From assembly GCF_000185845.1 (NCBI RefSeq), contig NZ_GL629647.1, forward strand, positions 1,991,703 to 2,012,298: DNA of 20,596 nucleotides. The letters are read 5' to 3'. The notes under the pieces are model-generated. The model searched no databases and was not told the DNA's origin. It saw only the letters and a list, made by a program, of their open reading frames with translations. Shown here piece after piece: positions 1 to 6,925 of the stretch. Origin of the DNA: Segatella salivae DSM 15606. Its GTDB lineage: Bacteria > Bacteroidota > Bacteroidia > Bacteroidales > Bacteroidaceae. The position numbers and the translations under genes are program-made. How positions within the stretch are numbered: the stretch's first letter is position 1; each line of letters opens with the position of its first letter.

Positions 1-528
1 TGGGGAACAACGCCGTAGGTGTTGCGCTTTTTCGGCGTTATCCGCCATAAAAGGTCTCATTATAAGCATGCCTTCACAGAAAAAGCTCAACACCGATGGC
101 GTTGAATCTCCTTGCGAATGTTGACCCGGGGTAGGCTCGTCCCTCGTCAACCCCGGGCTATCAAAAGAACAACTCGTACCGAGTTGCGAGATGAAACAAT
201 TGTGGGCGTGACGTGGCTGATAATTAAAGATAAAATCGTTGACGCTATTTCATCGTATAAAATACGGCCAAACACACGACCATTTGATGCAGATTACCGT
301 GTGAAATGACGTGTTTTATGGTATAAAATGACGCAAATCATATTATGAAATATGTGTTTCAACACCATGGGTGTTGCGCTTTCTTTCACTATTCAGCCGT
401 TAAATTCGTTATTATATTTATGTGTTTTGCTAATAACCATCTGCAAAATACTTTGTTTTTCCCTTAATTTACTATGGTTTGAAAGCATGTTTTAGGCTCA
501 AATGGAGAGGAGATGAGAGGCTGAAAGC
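1..528. repeat. Gene-free stretch of dispersed palindromic repeats
   Basis: No credible gene here. Two repeat families that recur at 12,066 and at 20,070-20,596 fill most of it. Family A is a 17-bp imperfect palindrome of the form CAACRCCNNNGGYGTTG, at 8-24, 88-104 and 360-376, with a GC-rich partner palindrome (CCCGGGG at 125-131, CCCCGGG at 151-157). Family B is represented by about 196-350 and contains the core ATAAAATACGGC at 257-268 and TGACGCAAATCA further on. Short open frames here are by-products of the repeats. About 383-528 shows nothing. Confidence 0.75.
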
Positions 529-981
529 TTAGCAGAGAGAAATTGTTATCACTAAAAGGATGAGCCAAAAGAGTAGACCAATGACCGCATTGAGAGCCCG
601 ATTGCTGAAATATTCGGGGTTACGTGGGAAGACATCTGTATCTATAACTTTGATATCTTCAGCGGAAACCATGTTTCGAATGGCCTCTTCGTGGGAACAT
701 CCTTCAGCTTTCAGTATTTCAAGAATATGCTGTTGATGCGCATTTAAGTGGGTAAGGGCCTTGCGATTGCGTTCATCTTGTTGATTTTTCCATGCGATAA
801 AAGCCTCTCTGTAAGGCCTGTTCGCATGGTCGAGCAATGGGGCATTGACCATGAATGCATGGTAACTATACGGCTCATTCAATAGGAATCGGTGGACGAA
901 ATAGCGCCATGCGGCTCCTGTATGAATAGTAATCAGGCGGACGAAAAGCCATAAAATGGCTGAAAAAAGCATTGAAGTCAT
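529..981 (-). CDS. Small two-helix membrane protein of unknown function, downstream of manC
   Basis: I do not recognise this 150-residue protein. A hydrophobic segment near residues 3-19 and another at about 129-148, close to the C-terminus, suggest two membrane helices. Between them is a charged, helical stretch (about 60-105, including a region rich in Gln, Arg and His) and an acidic patch. It starts 34 bases after the manC stop and is read in the same direction, so it is probably the second gene of a manC operon. The open frame extends upstream into manC, but that part is clearly an overlap shadow; the ATG at 981 is the first start outside manC, and an ATG at 972 is an alternative. No role in sugar-nucleotide metabolism can be read from the sequence; only position links the two genes. 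Confidence 0.65.
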   Translation of the reverse strand: MTSMLFSAILWLFVRLITIHTGAAWRYFVHRFLLNEPYSYHAFMVNAPLLDHANRPYREAFIAWKNQQDERNRKALTHLNAHQQHILEILKAEGCSHEEAIRNMVSAEDIKVIDTDVFPRNPEYFSNRALNAVIGLLFWLILLVITISLC

Positions 982-1015
982 TTGCAGAAGAATGGATATC
1001 GATGAATGAAATGGC

Positions 1016-2110
1016 TTAGATGAAGTCGTTTCCCTTCTTGATTTGCACTTCGGCGACATACTTTCGGATGAGTGCCGAAGAGTCTTCTTTCTTGCAAATG
1101 AGCAGTACATTTCCCTCTTCTGCAACGATATAACCATCCAATCCACTGACAACAGCAAATCGATCTTTGGGGACTTTGATAATGTTATTATGCGAATTTT
1201 CTAAGTAAACGTCGGAGTTGATGACCACATTATCGTCATCTGCCTTCTGCATGGCTTCGTAAATGCCGTGCCAAGTGCCCATATCGGCCCAGCCAAAATC
1301 ACATTTTTTCAAGTAAACATGGTCCGACTTTTCGAGTATACTATAATCAATTGAGACGTTAGGATAGGAGGGAAAGTTCTCTTTCATATAGGCGTCTTCG
1401 GCTGAGATGGTCCATTCGGGGTTATCTTTATCAAAGTTTCGCAGCACAGCCGGTAGGTGTTGACAAAGACTTTCCTTTAAGAATTTGACGTTAGAAAGGA
1501 AGATTCCCGTGTTCCAATACCATTCCCCACTCTCCATTAACATATGAGCAAACTCGCGTTCTGGCTTTTCTATAAACGATTTTACATTGAAAATGTCGTC
1601 TTGTCCGCTGTGTTCGCCGATTTGAACGTAGCCATATCCTGGTTCGGGTCGTGAGGGTTTAACACCCATAGTCAATAAACAGTCGTTGTTACGAACAAAA
1701 GACAAGGCCTCCAAGAGATCGTTTTTAAACACTTCTTCGTTAAGAACGGTCTGGTCAGATGGTGCAACAACCAAGCAAGCTTCAGGGTTAATGTGAGCAA
1801 TTCTGTGGTTAGCCCATGCCACACTTGGTGCCGTATTGCGATAGATTGGCTCTGCCATGATGTGGTCATCAGATACATGTGGCAATTGCTGATGAACCAA
1901 ATCAAGATAGGTTTCGTTGGTGTTGATGAAGATATTTGCTTGAGGAAGTATCCTTGAAAAGCGGTCGTAAGCTTGTTGAAGCTGTGTACGTCCTACGCCA
2001 AAAAAGTCAATGAATTGTTTCGGAAGATGCTCTCTACTGCATGGCCAGAGTCTACGTCCTTTACCACCTGCAAGAATAACACAGTAGAAGTCGGTTAAGG
2101 TATTGTGCAT
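1016..2110 (-). CDS. manC: Mannose-1-phosphate guanylyltransferase (GDP-mannose pyrophosphorylase)
   Basis: The enzyme makes GDP-mannose from mannose-1-phosphate and GTP in the cytoplasm, feeding mannose and fucose into surface polysaccharides and glycoproteins. The protein has 364 residues, the length of the short, single-domain form without the isomerase domain found in bifunctional ManC/AlgA. The nucleotidyltransferase signature GGKGRRLWPCSREHLPKQF lies at residues 15-33, with EPIYRNTAPS at 87-96, PSDQ at 117-120, FIEKP at 179-183 and WNTGIF at 199-204, all standard for the family. The start at 2110 has an AGGAG motif on the minus strand at 2130-2126, somewhat far upstream, and a weak promoter-like box near 2158-2165. 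It reads divergently from the tRNA-Leu gene. The frame is complete and shows no damage. Confidence 0.95.
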   Translation of the reverse strand: MHNTLTDFYCVILAGGKGRRLWPCSREHLPKQFIDFFGVGRTQLQQAYDRFSRILPQANIFINTNETYLDLVHQQLPHVSDDHIMAEPIYRNTAPSVAWANHRIAHINPEACLVVAPSDQTVLNEEVFKNDLLEALSFVRNNDCLLTMGVKPSRPEPGYGYVQIGEHSGQDDIFNVKSFIEKPEREFAHMLMESGEWYWNTGIFLSNVKFLKESLCQHLPAVLRNFDKDNPEWTISAEDAYMKENFPSYPNVSIDYSILEKSDHVYLKKCDFGWADMGTWHGIYEAMQKADDDNVVINSDVYLENSHNNIIKVPKDRFAVVSGLDGYIVAEEGNVLLICKKEDSSALIRKYVAEVQIKKGNDFI

Positions 2111-2220
2111 TGTCAGTTTCTTTATCTCCTACGAAGATATGAAATTAAAACAGAACGGCAAAGTCTTTTTACTTTTTTATGGATTCCTTACACAAAAAGA
2201 ACACTTTTATGACCAAAATA

Positions 2221-2251
2221 TTTGGTAGTTTCGAAATTATATGTACCTTTG
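2221..2251 (+). promoter_or_regulatory. Promoter of tRNA-Leu
   Basis: A textbook Bacteroidota promoter: TTTG at 2221-2224, a 19-bp spacer, and TACCTTTG at 2244-2251. The predicted start of transcription is about 15 bases before the tRNA. Confidence 0.8.
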
Positions 2252-2273
2252 CATCGTCTTATGAAATGGCCAT

Positions 2274-2355
2274 GCCCAGATGGCGGAATCGGTAGACGCG
2301 CTGGTCTCAAACACCAGTGGAGCAATCCATCCCGGTTCGATCCCGGGTCTGGGTA
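2274..2355 (+). tRNA. tRNA-Leu, anticodon CAA
   Basis: The sequence folds as a class II tRNA of 82 bases with no encoded CCA. The acceptor arms are GCCCAGA (2274-2280) and TCTGGGT (2348-2354), with a G-U first pair and discriminator A at 2355. The anticodon stem CTGGT/ACCAG holds the loop CTCAAAC at 2306-2312, giving anticodon CAA at 2308-2310, which reads UUG. The T arm contains GGTTCGATCC. A short variable arm precedes it. It is a common target type for Bacteroidales integrative elements, and such an element begins downstream, although no second copy of its 3' end was found in the window. Confidence 0.95.
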
Positions 2356-2359
2356 CTAC

Positions 2360-2405
2360 AAATCCCTTGTAAATCGCTGATTTATAAGGGGTTTTACTTT
2401 TTCAA
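2360..2405 (+). terminator. Intrinsic terminator after tRNA-Leu
   Basis: A 16-bp stem with two G-U pairs (2360-2375 with 2379-2394) and a three-base loop is followed by TTTTACTTTTT. This should end tRNA transcription. It also marks the last clearly chromosomal sequence before the integrated element. Confidence 0.8.
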
Positions 2406-2407
2406 TA

Positions 2408-2470
2408 TGTACTAAAAGTGTATTTTGTAGCAGAACTATAAGAAACGTGTACTAAGACTGTATTCTACAT
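2408..2470 (+). repeat. Two 23-bp direct repeats at 40-bp spacing, possible integrase arm sites
   Basis: The copies at 2408-2430 and 2448-2470 match at 17 of 23 positions and share TGTACTAA and TGTATT. They lie just inside the tRNA-proximal end of the element, where arm-type binding sites for an integrase or excisionase would be expected. The function is inferred from position only. Confidence 0.4.
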
Positions 2471-2528
2471 AGTTTATTTAGATTTAATTAACGATAATCA
2501 TTTCCTTTTATTCTGTTTCCTTCCAATT

Positions 2529-2562
2529 ATTGCTATTATCTGCTGGTGATGTGTTACCTTTG
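2529..2562 (+). promoter_or_regulatory. Promoter for the gene at 2594
   Basis: TACCTTTG at 2555-2562 is a perfect -7 box, with ATTG at 2529-2532 as a weak upstream box (22-bp spacer, slightly long). It overlaps the first in-frame ATGs at 2546 and 2549, which is why the start at 2594 is preferred. Confidence 0.6.
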
Positions 2563-2593
2563 CAAAGGTACTTACCTTATATTAAAAAATTAT

Positions 2594-3520
2594 ATGGAAG
2601 ATAATAGACTTGAAATACAACTAACCAAGATACAAAGTTTCGTGGACCACTGCGTTATGCAAACTTTCAATATTCTCATTGGAAATGTCATGAGAAAAAA
2701 AGAATGTATAAGCTTAATACTTCTTAAAGAAATGTTGCAGAATGAGTTTTTGCAAATTACTGATAATCTATCCTCTATATACATGAAGTCCCCAGCCCTT
2801 TCGTGTGTAGAAGAATCTTATAAAGAAAATAATTTCTTATGGGATAGCACTTTCTATGATTCATTGAATAAAGAGCAAAAGGGAAAGTATTATAGCTTTG
2901 ATTTGACTACGTTTGATTATAGTAAGTATGTTGAGAATCACACTTTGTACGATGAAGTCCTTCCGATGTTTTCATCGCTCATTGATGCAATTCTTTATGA
3001 ACGTTATGCAAATTATCTAAAATATGAGATTGAAAAGATAGAAATAAGCGAAATCAAGAATTCTTTTCAACGCCATTCTACAATTGTCTATGATGATATC
3101 GATCCAAGCCAGCCAAAAGAAAAACCTGTGATTGTTGGCAATGAAATTAATCCTTTCAAATCTGATTTTTCGGAAGAACAGATTGAAATACTAACTGATT
3201 GCATCAATGATGTTAAACTTTTTACGACCAGTGTTTCACCAAAGATTACTAAAAATTTATTTGATTGTAATCTGAAAGGAGTACTAAAATCAAACAATAA
3301 CCGACTACTTGCGTATCTCATGCAAAGTCTTAATCTTCGGGGATACGTTACTAATGAATGGCAGTCTACCATTGCACGCAGTAAACTCATATTGGGAAAA
3401 ACCAAAGAAACACCATTAACACGAACTGACCTTTCCACTGCAACAGATCAAATCAACATGAAGCAGCCGAAAGGATGGAAAATCATAGATAAATACATCA
3501 AACAACTGAAAAAAGATTGA
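2594..3520 (+). CDS. Conserved-looking hypothetical protein of the integrative element
   Basis: A 308-residue soluble protein with no signal peptide or membrane helix. I cannot name its function. The first two thirds are helical and acidic. The C-terminal part (about residues 215-308) has a pattern that I recall from Bacteroidales proteins encoded next to integrases and excisionases (a stretch ending in a Lys-rich helix, with LLAYLMQSL, EWQS and a TDLSTA motif); I suspect a DUF6043-type domain but could not confirm it. The start at 2594 is chosen because the promoter -7 box lies at 2555-2562, inside any longer reading. Base composition is AT-rich compared with manC, as expected for transferred DNA. 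It is the first gene in the element and precedes the excisionase-like gene in the same direction. Confidence 0.7.
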   Translation: MEDNRLEIQLTKIQSFVDHCVMQTFNILIGNVMRKKECISLILLKEMLQNEFLQITDNLSSIYMKSPALSCVEESYKENNFLWDSTFYDSLNKEQKGKYYSFDLTTFDYSKYVENHTLYDEVLPMFSSLIDAILYERYANYLKYEIEKIEISEIKNSFQRHSTIVYDDIDPSQPKEKPVIVGNEINPFKSDFSEEQIEILTDCINDVKLFTTSVSPKITKNLFDCNLKGVLKSNNNRLLAYLMQSLNLRGYVTNEWQSTIARSKLILGKTKETPLTRTDLSTATDQINMKQPKGWKIIDKYIKQLKKD

Positions 3521-3551
3521 GCATAGGTTGATACGTCAAACATTGCTCAAT
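3516..3551 (+). terminator. Stem-loop at the stop of the first element gene
   Basis: ATTGAGCA (3516-3523) pairs with TGCTCAAT (3544-3551), with an inner TTGA/TCAA stem (3528-3531, 3536-3539) closing a TACG loop. The stem overlaps the stop codon at 3518-3520. There is no strong T-tract, so it may be a weak terminator, a processing signal or a protein-binding site. Confidence 0.45.
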
Positions 3552-3572
3552 GCCAGTTCCTTTTATCGTTTC

Positions 3573-3613
3573 TAATTTTGCCCTCGTTAACAGCAACGAG
3601 GGTGCGCACCCTC
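3573..3613 (+). promoter_or_regulatory. -7 box followed by overlapping palindromes before the excisionase-like gene
   Basis: TAATTTTG at 3573-3580 fits a -7 box. Directly after it CCCTCGTT (3581-3588) pairs with AACGAGGG (3595-3602), and a perfect 16-bp palindrome GAGGGTGCGCACCCTC sits at 3598-3613. Bases 3598-3602 belong to both, so as RNA or as cruciforms the two structures exclude each other. This is a good candidate operator or leader switch for the gene at 3641. Confidence 0.6.
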
Positions 3614-3640
3614 TATCGTTTTACCAAACAAATAAAAAAT

Positions 3641-3934
3641 ATGGAAAAGACCATAGAGGAACGAGTTTACGAACTCGAACAACTTCTCTTTATAAACAAA
3701 AATGTGCTTAGCTTTGATGAAGCAAGCAAGTTTCTCAATCTCTCAAAGAGTTATCTCTACAAGCTCACATCGGGCAATCTGATTCCTCATTATAAGCCAC
3801 AAGGTAAGATGCTTTATTTTAAGAAAGCAGAACTCGAAGCATGGCTGCGTCAGAATCCTATCAAGACTTCTGCGCAAATAGCCCAAGAAGCACAGAGATA
3901 TATTATGGGTAGCAAACCTTTAATGCAGAAGTAA
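3641..3934 (+). CDS. Excisionase-family helix-turn-helix DNA-binding protein
   Basis: A 97-residue protein with a MerR/excisionase-like winged helix (HTH_17 type). The signature is LSFDEASKFLNLSKSYLYKL followed by a short turn, IPHYKPQGKMLYFKKAELEAWL, at about residues 22-70. In Bacteroidales elements proteins like this act as recombination directionality factors or as regulators of the excision operon. The ATG at 3641 is preferred: upstream in-frame codons begin only with TTG at 3578, which lies inside the -7 box. The stop is followed by only four bases before the primase fragment, so the two were one operon. The frame is intact, unlike its neighbour. Confidence 0.85.
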   Translation: MEKTIEERVYELEQLLFINKNVLSFDEASKFLNLSKSYLYKLTSGNLIPHYKPQGKMLYFKKAELEAWLRQNPIKTSAQIAQEAQRYIMGSKPLMQK

Positions 3935-3938
3935 GGCT

Positions 3939-4346
3939 ATGGAAAACGAGAATTTTATTCGTGTTGGCACAACCTTGTATAAGATTGTGAACCAACCTCA
4001 CATCAGTGGCGGTTTTGTCAAGAAGCGTATCGTATGGAACAACGAAACGCTACGGCAGGACTATGGAAAGGATTTCATTGCCACCGTCCCGAAGTACGAT
4101 GGTTTCTGCACCGTTCCTAACCATGTGAACTATCAACCAGTGGTTGACAAGTTTCTGAATCTCTATGAGCCGATAGGACACCAACCAAAAGAAGGAGAGT
4201 TTCCGCACGTTGAATCCCTGATAAGGCATATCTTCGGGGAACAATACGAGTTGGGCATGGATTACTTGCAATTGCTCTATCTCCAACCCGTGCAGAAACT
4301 CCCCATCCTCCTGATGGTGCCAGATGAATACAAGATAGAGAAATAA
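3939..4346 (+). pseudogene. Truncated primase/helicase (N-terminal stump)
   Basis: The 135 residues resemble the N-terminal region of the replication primase/helicase (DUF5906-like) carried by Bacteroidales mobilizable elements, with the run ETLRQDYGKDFIATVPKYDG, then FGEQYELGMDYLQLLYL and LPILLMV. From memory of the family, the protein should continue directly into the Walker A loop (a GKST motif) and several hundred residues of helicase. Here it diverges after LLMV into a short unrelated tail and stops, 22 bases before the converging cargo gene. The nucleotide-binding half is therefore missing, and no remnant of it appears elsewhere in the window. Probably a deletion or replacement brought in the cargo block. 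The stump may still be translated but should not unwind DNA. Confidence 0.75.
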
Positions 4347-4368
4347 TACTCAGCTTGGTAAATTAAAG

Positions 4369-4932
4369 CTATTCCACTTCTTGTACATCATTCTCATGCA
4401 TCTTCTTATTAGCCTTTATCAATTGATCTGAACTTATTCCGTCCACATTTTCCTTAGGTGTTCCAACTTCTTTATCGACGCTATTTACTTCCACCTCTTC
4501 GTCTCTATTGTCATCTGATGGTACAACATTCTCTTCTTCCTCTGTGTTCTCGTATTCCTCGGGTGTCGTTTTCTGCATTAAAACTGGTTGTTGTTCCTCG
4601 ACTGTAGCGTCATCTTGATAATTACGCTTCTCATTCAGTTCAATCGCATCTTTCTTACTTTTCTCTTTCGATATATTGGGGACATATTTATGGATGCAAT
4701 AAGCTAAGATAGCCCCCAAAATAAGAGCTCCTAAACAACCCAACTTACTCAAGATGTACACTATAACGTGCCCGACGGGACCGAGAATGGAATTGAGAGG
4801 TGGAGCAATCATGTATAAAAATACTTGAAACAATCCCCTTGGTCTCAGTCTGTTACCACATTCCGAACAGGTATTCGATTCCTCAATGTCATTAAAGCTG
4901 CCACATATAGGGCATTTTACAATTCTTCCCAT
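4369..4932 (-). CDS. Zinc-ribbon membrane protein with acidic tail, cargo
   Basis: A 187-residue protein I cannot assign. The N-terminus carries a zinc ribbon with two CxxC pairs, C7/C10 (CPICG) and C22/C25 (CSECG). A hydrophobic region at about residues 36-80 probably forms one or two membrane helices and contains a Gly-rich LGCLGALILGA run. The rest (about 90-187) is charged, rich in Glu, Asp and Asn, and probably disordered. The ribbon and the tail flank the membrane segment. It starts 59 bases after the stop of the gene at 4992, in the same direction, and is the last gene of the cargo unit, facing the truncated primase. Confidence 0.7.
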   Translation of the reverse strand: MGRIVKCPICGSFNDIEESNTCSECGNRLRPRGLFQVFLYMIAPPLNSILGPVGHVIVYILSKLGCLGALILGAILAYCIHKYVPNISKEKSKKDAIELNEKRNYQDDATVEEQQPVLMQKTTPEEYENTEEEENVVPSDDNRDEEVEVNSVDKEVGTPKENVDGISSDQLIKANKKMHENDVQEVE

Positions 4933-4991
4933 ATTATAAAATCAATGTTTATCGCTAATGTTGAATAGGGTTTGTATAACAATTCCTTATA

Positions 4992-5669
4992 CTACTTTTC
5001 CTCTTCAGAATCATGGAATTTCTCAATATTTCCTATAGTTACCCGTCTATCTGAATCTAACTTGAGAGTCGCTTTTTTCATTATATTATAATCGTAGACG
5101 GTGTATATTTTCAAATCCTCTATCTGCTCTACAAACTTATATTTTAAGATAGGCATCCTAATTTCGCTGGAAATATCGGATAGGTAAAGAACCCAAAATG
5201 CGTGTGTTTCATTGCTTGTAAGCGATAAGCCAAGTCGCTCATTACAGTATTTTTCAACTTCACTCATAGGGTATCTTTCCTTGCCTCCCATATAGCTATG
5301 GAAATCGGCGATAAGTTCAGGATTATCTGCTGCTAAATAGCCATACCCTTTTTCTTTCATCTTTGCTAACACACTAGAAAAGACATAGCCACTTGTGTCT
5401 AAATACATTCCCGGGCGAGGATAATATTTATTGTAGCTTGTTATGTTATCGTATAAGCCTTTATGAAATAAAGCATAATCATAAGCCTCGTTGGCTTCTC
5501 TGTCAATAAAATAACGTATGCAAAATTCTTTTGCGCTTTCATCCGGTTCCATACTGTACTTGTGGTTCTCTACTGATCTAAGAAATTCTTCTGCAATAAA
5601 AGCGACAATCATAAACCCAAAGATGGAACCAACGATTATTCCAATCCATTTTAGAACCTGCTTTATCAT
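4992..5669 (-). CDS. Membrane-anchored protein of unknown function, cargo
   Basis: A 225-residue protein with one N-terminal membrane helix at about residues 6-26 and a long domain outside it, probably periplasmic. No known family is recognised. The ATG at 5669 overlaps the TGA stop of the upstream gene as ATGA, a sign of translational coupling; a start seven codons further upstream (5690) is possible but would overlap the preceding gene more deeply. The soluble domain contains a Tyr-rich stretch (about 60-95) and a conserved-looking EVEKYCNERLGLSL segment. Its neighbours are a small soluble protein upstream and a zinc-ribbon membrane protein downstream, so the three probably act together, possibly at the inner membrane. 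Confidence 0.7.
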   Translation of the reverse strand: MIKQVLKWIGIIVGSIFGFMIVAFIAEEFLRSVENHKYSMEPDESAKEFCIRYFIDREANEAYDYALFHKGLYDNITSYNKYYPRPGMYLDTSGYVFSSVLAKMKEKGYGYLAADNPELIADFHSYMGGKERYPMSEVEKYCNERLGLSLTSNETHAFWVLYLSDISSEIRMPILKYKFVEQIEDLKIYTVYDYNIMKKATLKLDSDRRVTIGNIEKFHDSEEEK

Positions 5670-5950
5670 AGTTCTTCTTTTTTCTTCCACAACTGTACCT
5701 CATTCATTCTCCCAAATACATTCTCCGATAAAGTCCGTCCATTCTTCTTTATCTTCAATCTATCCATGTAAGTAGATAAGAAACGGCCAATGACAGCATG
5801 TTCTTTGTGTATATCCGATGGAGTATCACGTAGAATGTCGTTTAGATAGGCTCCACCTTTTGTTGCCTTGAACTTTTGAATAAAATCATGAGAGCTGAAC
5901 GAATTCTCCATCTTCTCAATAACTTCTTTCGCTTGTTGAACTGTAATCAT
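5666..5950 (-). CDS. Small soluble protein, first gene of the cargo operon
   Basis: A 94-residue, basic, mostly helical protein without signal peptide or membrane segment. I do not recognise it. The C-terminal half (about 45-85) reads like a small winged-helix or DNA/RNA-binding fold (a pattern of HKEHAVIGRFLSTYMDRLKI followed by a basic turn), but this is only an impression. It is the first coding sequence after the folded leader at 6001-6232 and is coupled by a four-base ATGA overlap to the next gene. Its level might be set by that leader. Confidence 0.65.
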   Translation of the reverse strand: MITVQQAKEVIEKMENSFSSHDFIQKFKATKGGAYLNDILRDTPSDIHKEHAVIGRFLSTYMDRLKIKKNGRTLSENVFGRMNEVQLWKKKEEL

Positions 5951-6000
5951 TATTATTGTTTAGTTTGTTTTCGTCCTCCAGTCCCATAAGGGCGATTTAT

Positions 6001-6217
6001 AAAAACGCAGAAGCGTGGAACTGACTATGTCCACATCTTCAGCCTGCGGTCCTGAGAAAACCTAACGAACGGATGTATCAATAGTAGCCCACGCTATAGC
6101 GTGAGAACCACTATGCTGTTCTTCGTTCGTTAATTGAAATTTCTCAGGTTTCAGGCCGAACAGATGCAAGCATAACGCTTCTTCTTTTCTAACGATGTCA
6201 TGTGCCACTAAAAAGGA
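6001..6217 (-). ncRNA. Strongly folded leader or small RNA upstream of the cargo operon
   Basis: Read on the minus strand, this region forms a nested set of perfect stems: 6009-6016 with 6175-6182, 6034-6038 with 6162-6166, 6042-6046 with 6152-6156, 6051-6059 with 6140-6148, 6063-6071 with 6124-6132, 6081-6085 with 6110-6114, and an inner palindrome CACGCTATAGCGTG at 6090-6103. A -7 box lies just upstream at 6232-6225. The outer stem is followed, after three bases, by TTTTT (6005-6001), like an intrinsic terminator. The transcript could be a free RNA of about 215 bases or an attenuator leader for the gene starting at 5950. I do not know a named RNA family that fits, and there is no reverse transcriptase gene nearby to suggest a retron. 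Confidence 0.6.
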
Positions 6218-6224
6218 CACGATG

Positions 6225-6260
6225 CAAAGATAATAAATTTATCTTAAAATGTTATTCAAA
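6225..6260 (-). promoter_or_regulatory. Minus-strand promoter of the folded RNA and cargo operon
   Basis: TATCTTTG reads on the minus strand from 6232 to 6225, a perfect match to the Bacteroidota -7 box. TTTG at 6260-6257 could be the -33 box, though the 24-bp spacer is longer than usual. It is placed to start the folded RNA at about 6217. Confidence 0.6.
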
Positions 6261-6311
6261 AGGTAAATTTTCAATATAATTACCCGAAAAAGATGACTAT
6301 TTTATTCAGGT

Positions 6312-6343
6312 TTTGCAAGATAGCGAAATAATAGCTACCTTTG
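6312..6343 (+). promoter_or_regulatory. Promoter of the gene at 6388
   Basis: TTTG at 6312-6315, a 20-bp spacer, and TACCTTTG at 6336-6343 give a near-perfect Bacteroidota promoter, about 45 bases before the start codon. It diverges from the promoter of the folded RNA. Confidence 0.8.
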
Positions 6344-6387
6344 TATCTGTTAGAACGAACCTATACACGCATTAAAACATAAACATT

Positions 6388-6846
6388 ATGACCTTGGAAG
6401 AATACAACCAATTGGATGCCGACTTTGCCCATTGCAGTGGCGAACATTGTAAACAAGCAAACGAATGTCTGCGCCACACCGCTCACACTATGCTTACGAA
6501 CAACACACAAAATTGGTATATGATAACCAATCCTAACGTAATAAAAACCAACGGAACTTGCCCACTCTTTATGCTCGACTATAAAGAACGCTACGCATGG
6601 GGCATTTCTCGCATCTACGACAATGTGCGCACTGCCGACCTGCGAAAGGTTCGGTTGAGCGTTATGCAATGTTTCGGTTCTGCCACTTATTATCATGTTA
6701 AGGAGCAACTTCGCGCCATTACTGAGGAAGAGCAACAGAACATTCGCAATGCCTTCATCATAAACGGATACGACGGCAAAAGCATCGAGTTCGACTGCTA
6801 TGAAGAACATTATCCTACACTCATGCGCATGAAGCACTACAAGTAG
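6388..6846 (+). CDS. DUF6078-like cysteine-containing protein
   Basis: A 152-residue soluble protein that I recall as a Bacteroidales family (DUF6078); the function is unknown. Cysteines at 16, 21 and 27, together with the CP at 58, could bind a metal or an iron-sulfur cluster. Other recognisable stretches are YKERYAWGISRIYDNVR (about 65-81), the helical segment with EEEQQNIR (about 113-120), and GYDGKSIEFDCYEEHYPTLMR near the C-terminus. The start at 6388 follows a strong promoter with a leader of about 37 bases. It is transcribed alone and away from the cargo operon. It ends in TAG, which shows that TAG is used as a normal stop in this element. Confidence 0.75.
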   Translation: MTLEEYNQLDADFAHCSGEHCKQANECLRHTAHTMLTNNTQNWYMITNPNVIKTNGTCPLFMLDYKERYAWGISRIYDNVRTADLRKVRLSVMQCFGSATYYHVKEQLRAITEEEQQNIRNAFIINGYDGKSIEFDCYEEHYPTLMRMKHYK

Positions 6847-6925
6847 GCCTCACCCCAGTCTCTCCCTTATGCCTCTTCCTTCATTCATATAAGCCATACA
6901 GTATTGTTTATATAAGTCTTTCCAT

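Noticed and set aside
112..309. 65-residue open frame in the left repeat block
   Set aside because: It runs through the GC-rich palindrome and the family B repeat, has an unstructured, repeat-derived composition and no promoter; read as a by-product.
6001..6217. Retron msr-msd, group II intron or hammerhead ribozyme
   Set aside because: No reverse transcriptase gene is in the window, and I could not place hammerhead core sequences or an intron domain V in the fold.
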